A stretch of 7,392 nt of DNA, taken from NCBI GenBank assembly GCA_905233515.1, contig CAJOEQ010000104.1:1-7392 (forward strand). The letters are read 5' to 3'. The notes under the pieces were generated by a model. That model was not told where the DNA came from and ran no database searches. It saw nothing but the letters and a program-made list of their open reading frames with translations. The position numbers were made by a program, and so were the translations under genes. Of this stretch, positions 7,198-7,392 are shown piece after piece; within the stretch, counting starts at the first letter, position 1; the number at the start of each line of letters is the position of its first letter. This DNA comes from an uncultured Synergistales bacterium (GTDB lineage: Bacteria; Synergistota; Synergistia; Synergistales; Aminobacteriaceae).

Positions 7198-7392
7198 CTA
7201 AATCTCCCCCTTGTCATTATTTTCGGGGTCTTCTTCGTCCTCGAATATATTATTAATATCCGGCGCAGGTTCATTAAAAATTGAATCGTCGGGCATGTTC
7301 ATTAAATCTAATGCGCTTGGCTCATCGTCAGAATCCTCAAATATGCTGTTTATATCTGCAAATTCCTGCGACTCTTCAGGTGCTATTATTCC
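7198..7392 (-). CDS. rpoB: C-terminal tail of RNA polymerase subunit beta (partial, 5' part off window)
   Basis: An open frame of 64 codons enters from the right edge and ends at TAG (7198-7200), 2 bases before the rpoC start. The identity as rpoB rests on position, because rpoB directly precedes rpoC in nearly all bacteria. None of the conserved RpoB core is inside the window. What is visible is a strongly acidic, probably disordered tail rich in Asp, Glu, Asn and Pro. It holds two copies of a short motif, DINSIFED (7333-7356) and DINNIFED (7237-7260), with a weaker SIFNEP between them. RpoB in many bacteria ends soon after its conserved C-terminal clamp contact, so a tail this long is an extension. 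The last codons (AAG GGG GAG ATT) double as the rpoC ribosome binding site. It could in principle be a separate small gene, but no start codon with a binding site is needed to explain it. Confidence 0.8.
   Translation of the reverse strand, partial: GIIAPEESQEFADINSIFEDSDDEPSALDLMNMPDDSIFNEPAPDINNIFEDEEDPENNDKGEI
7204..7210 (-). promoter_or_regulatory. Ribosome binding site of rpoC, within the end of rpoB
   Basis: GGGGGAG lies 8 bases before the TTG start of rpoC and overlaps the last sense codons of rpoB. It decides the non-ATG start, because no in-frame ATG occurs near the conserved N-terminus. The arrangement implies that ribosomes ending rpoB can start rpoC, which keeps the two subunits in step. 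Confidence 0.8.
7237..7356 (-). repeat. Two copies of a D-I-N-x-I-F-E-D motif in the RpoB tail
   Basis: The copies at 7333-7356 (DINSIFED) and 7237-7260 (DINNIFED) differ in codon use, so they are alike as protein more than as DNA. A weaker form, DDSIFNE, lies between them (7270-7290). A related DISALFED occurs in the acidic linker of RpoC at 2495-2518. Confidence 0.75.

Noticed and set aside
1..7392. tRNA genes, CRISPR arrays, insertion sequences or long inverted repeats
   Set aside because: No cloverleaf, regularly spaced direct repeat, transposase or terminal repeat pair was seen; nearly every base is inside a coding region.

Overview
The window carries five protein-coding genes, all read from the minus strand. 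In transcription order (right to left) they are the 3' end of a gene inferred to be rpoB (7198-7392, cut by the window edge), a complete rpoC (1916-7195), an intrinsic terminator (about 1864-1898), a YhcH/YjgK/YiaL-family gene (1340-1840), an M28-family metallopeptidase gene (526-1353) and the 5' two-thirds or more of a short-chain dehydrogenase/reductase (1-583, cut by the window edge). I found no RNA gene, CRISPR array or mobile element. The only intergenic gap of any size is the 75 bases between rpoC and the YhcH-family gene.

The organism is a bacterium with AT-rich DNA. Its RpoC is 1759 residues, much longer than the E. coli protein (1407). It has an insertion of about 180 residues in the N-terminal clamp region and one of about 390 residues near the C-terminus, and it lacks the trigger-loop insertion typical of gammaproteobacteria. 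The start of the protein and the domain layout best fit Synergistota from memory of the family, perhaps an AT-rich host-associated lineage. This is a moderate-confidence inference that I could not test by search.

Region by region: rpoB and rpoC are separated by only 2 bases, and the rpoC ribosome binding site lies in the last codons of rpoB, so the two large RNA polymerase subunits are made from one message by coupled translation. A hairpin followed by a U-tract just after rpoC should end that message. The next three genes overlap one another (14 bases, then 58 bases) and form a compact second operon. A cupin-like YhcH-family protein and a gluconate 5-dehydrogenase/KduD-like dehydrogenase suggest sugar or sugar-acid catabolism. 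The role of the peptidase between them is unclear. A perfect TATAAT in the loop of the rpoC terminator could be the -10 box for this second operon.

The most unusual signals are: a short acidic motif (D-I-x-x-I/L-F-E-D) found twice in the RpoB tail and once in the acidic linker of RpoC; repeated small beta-type modules filling both RpoC insertions; the terminator/promoter overlap; the long overlap between the peptidase and dehydrogenase genes; and a roughly threefold excess of GANTC pentamers over the whole window, strongest for GAGTC/GACTC.
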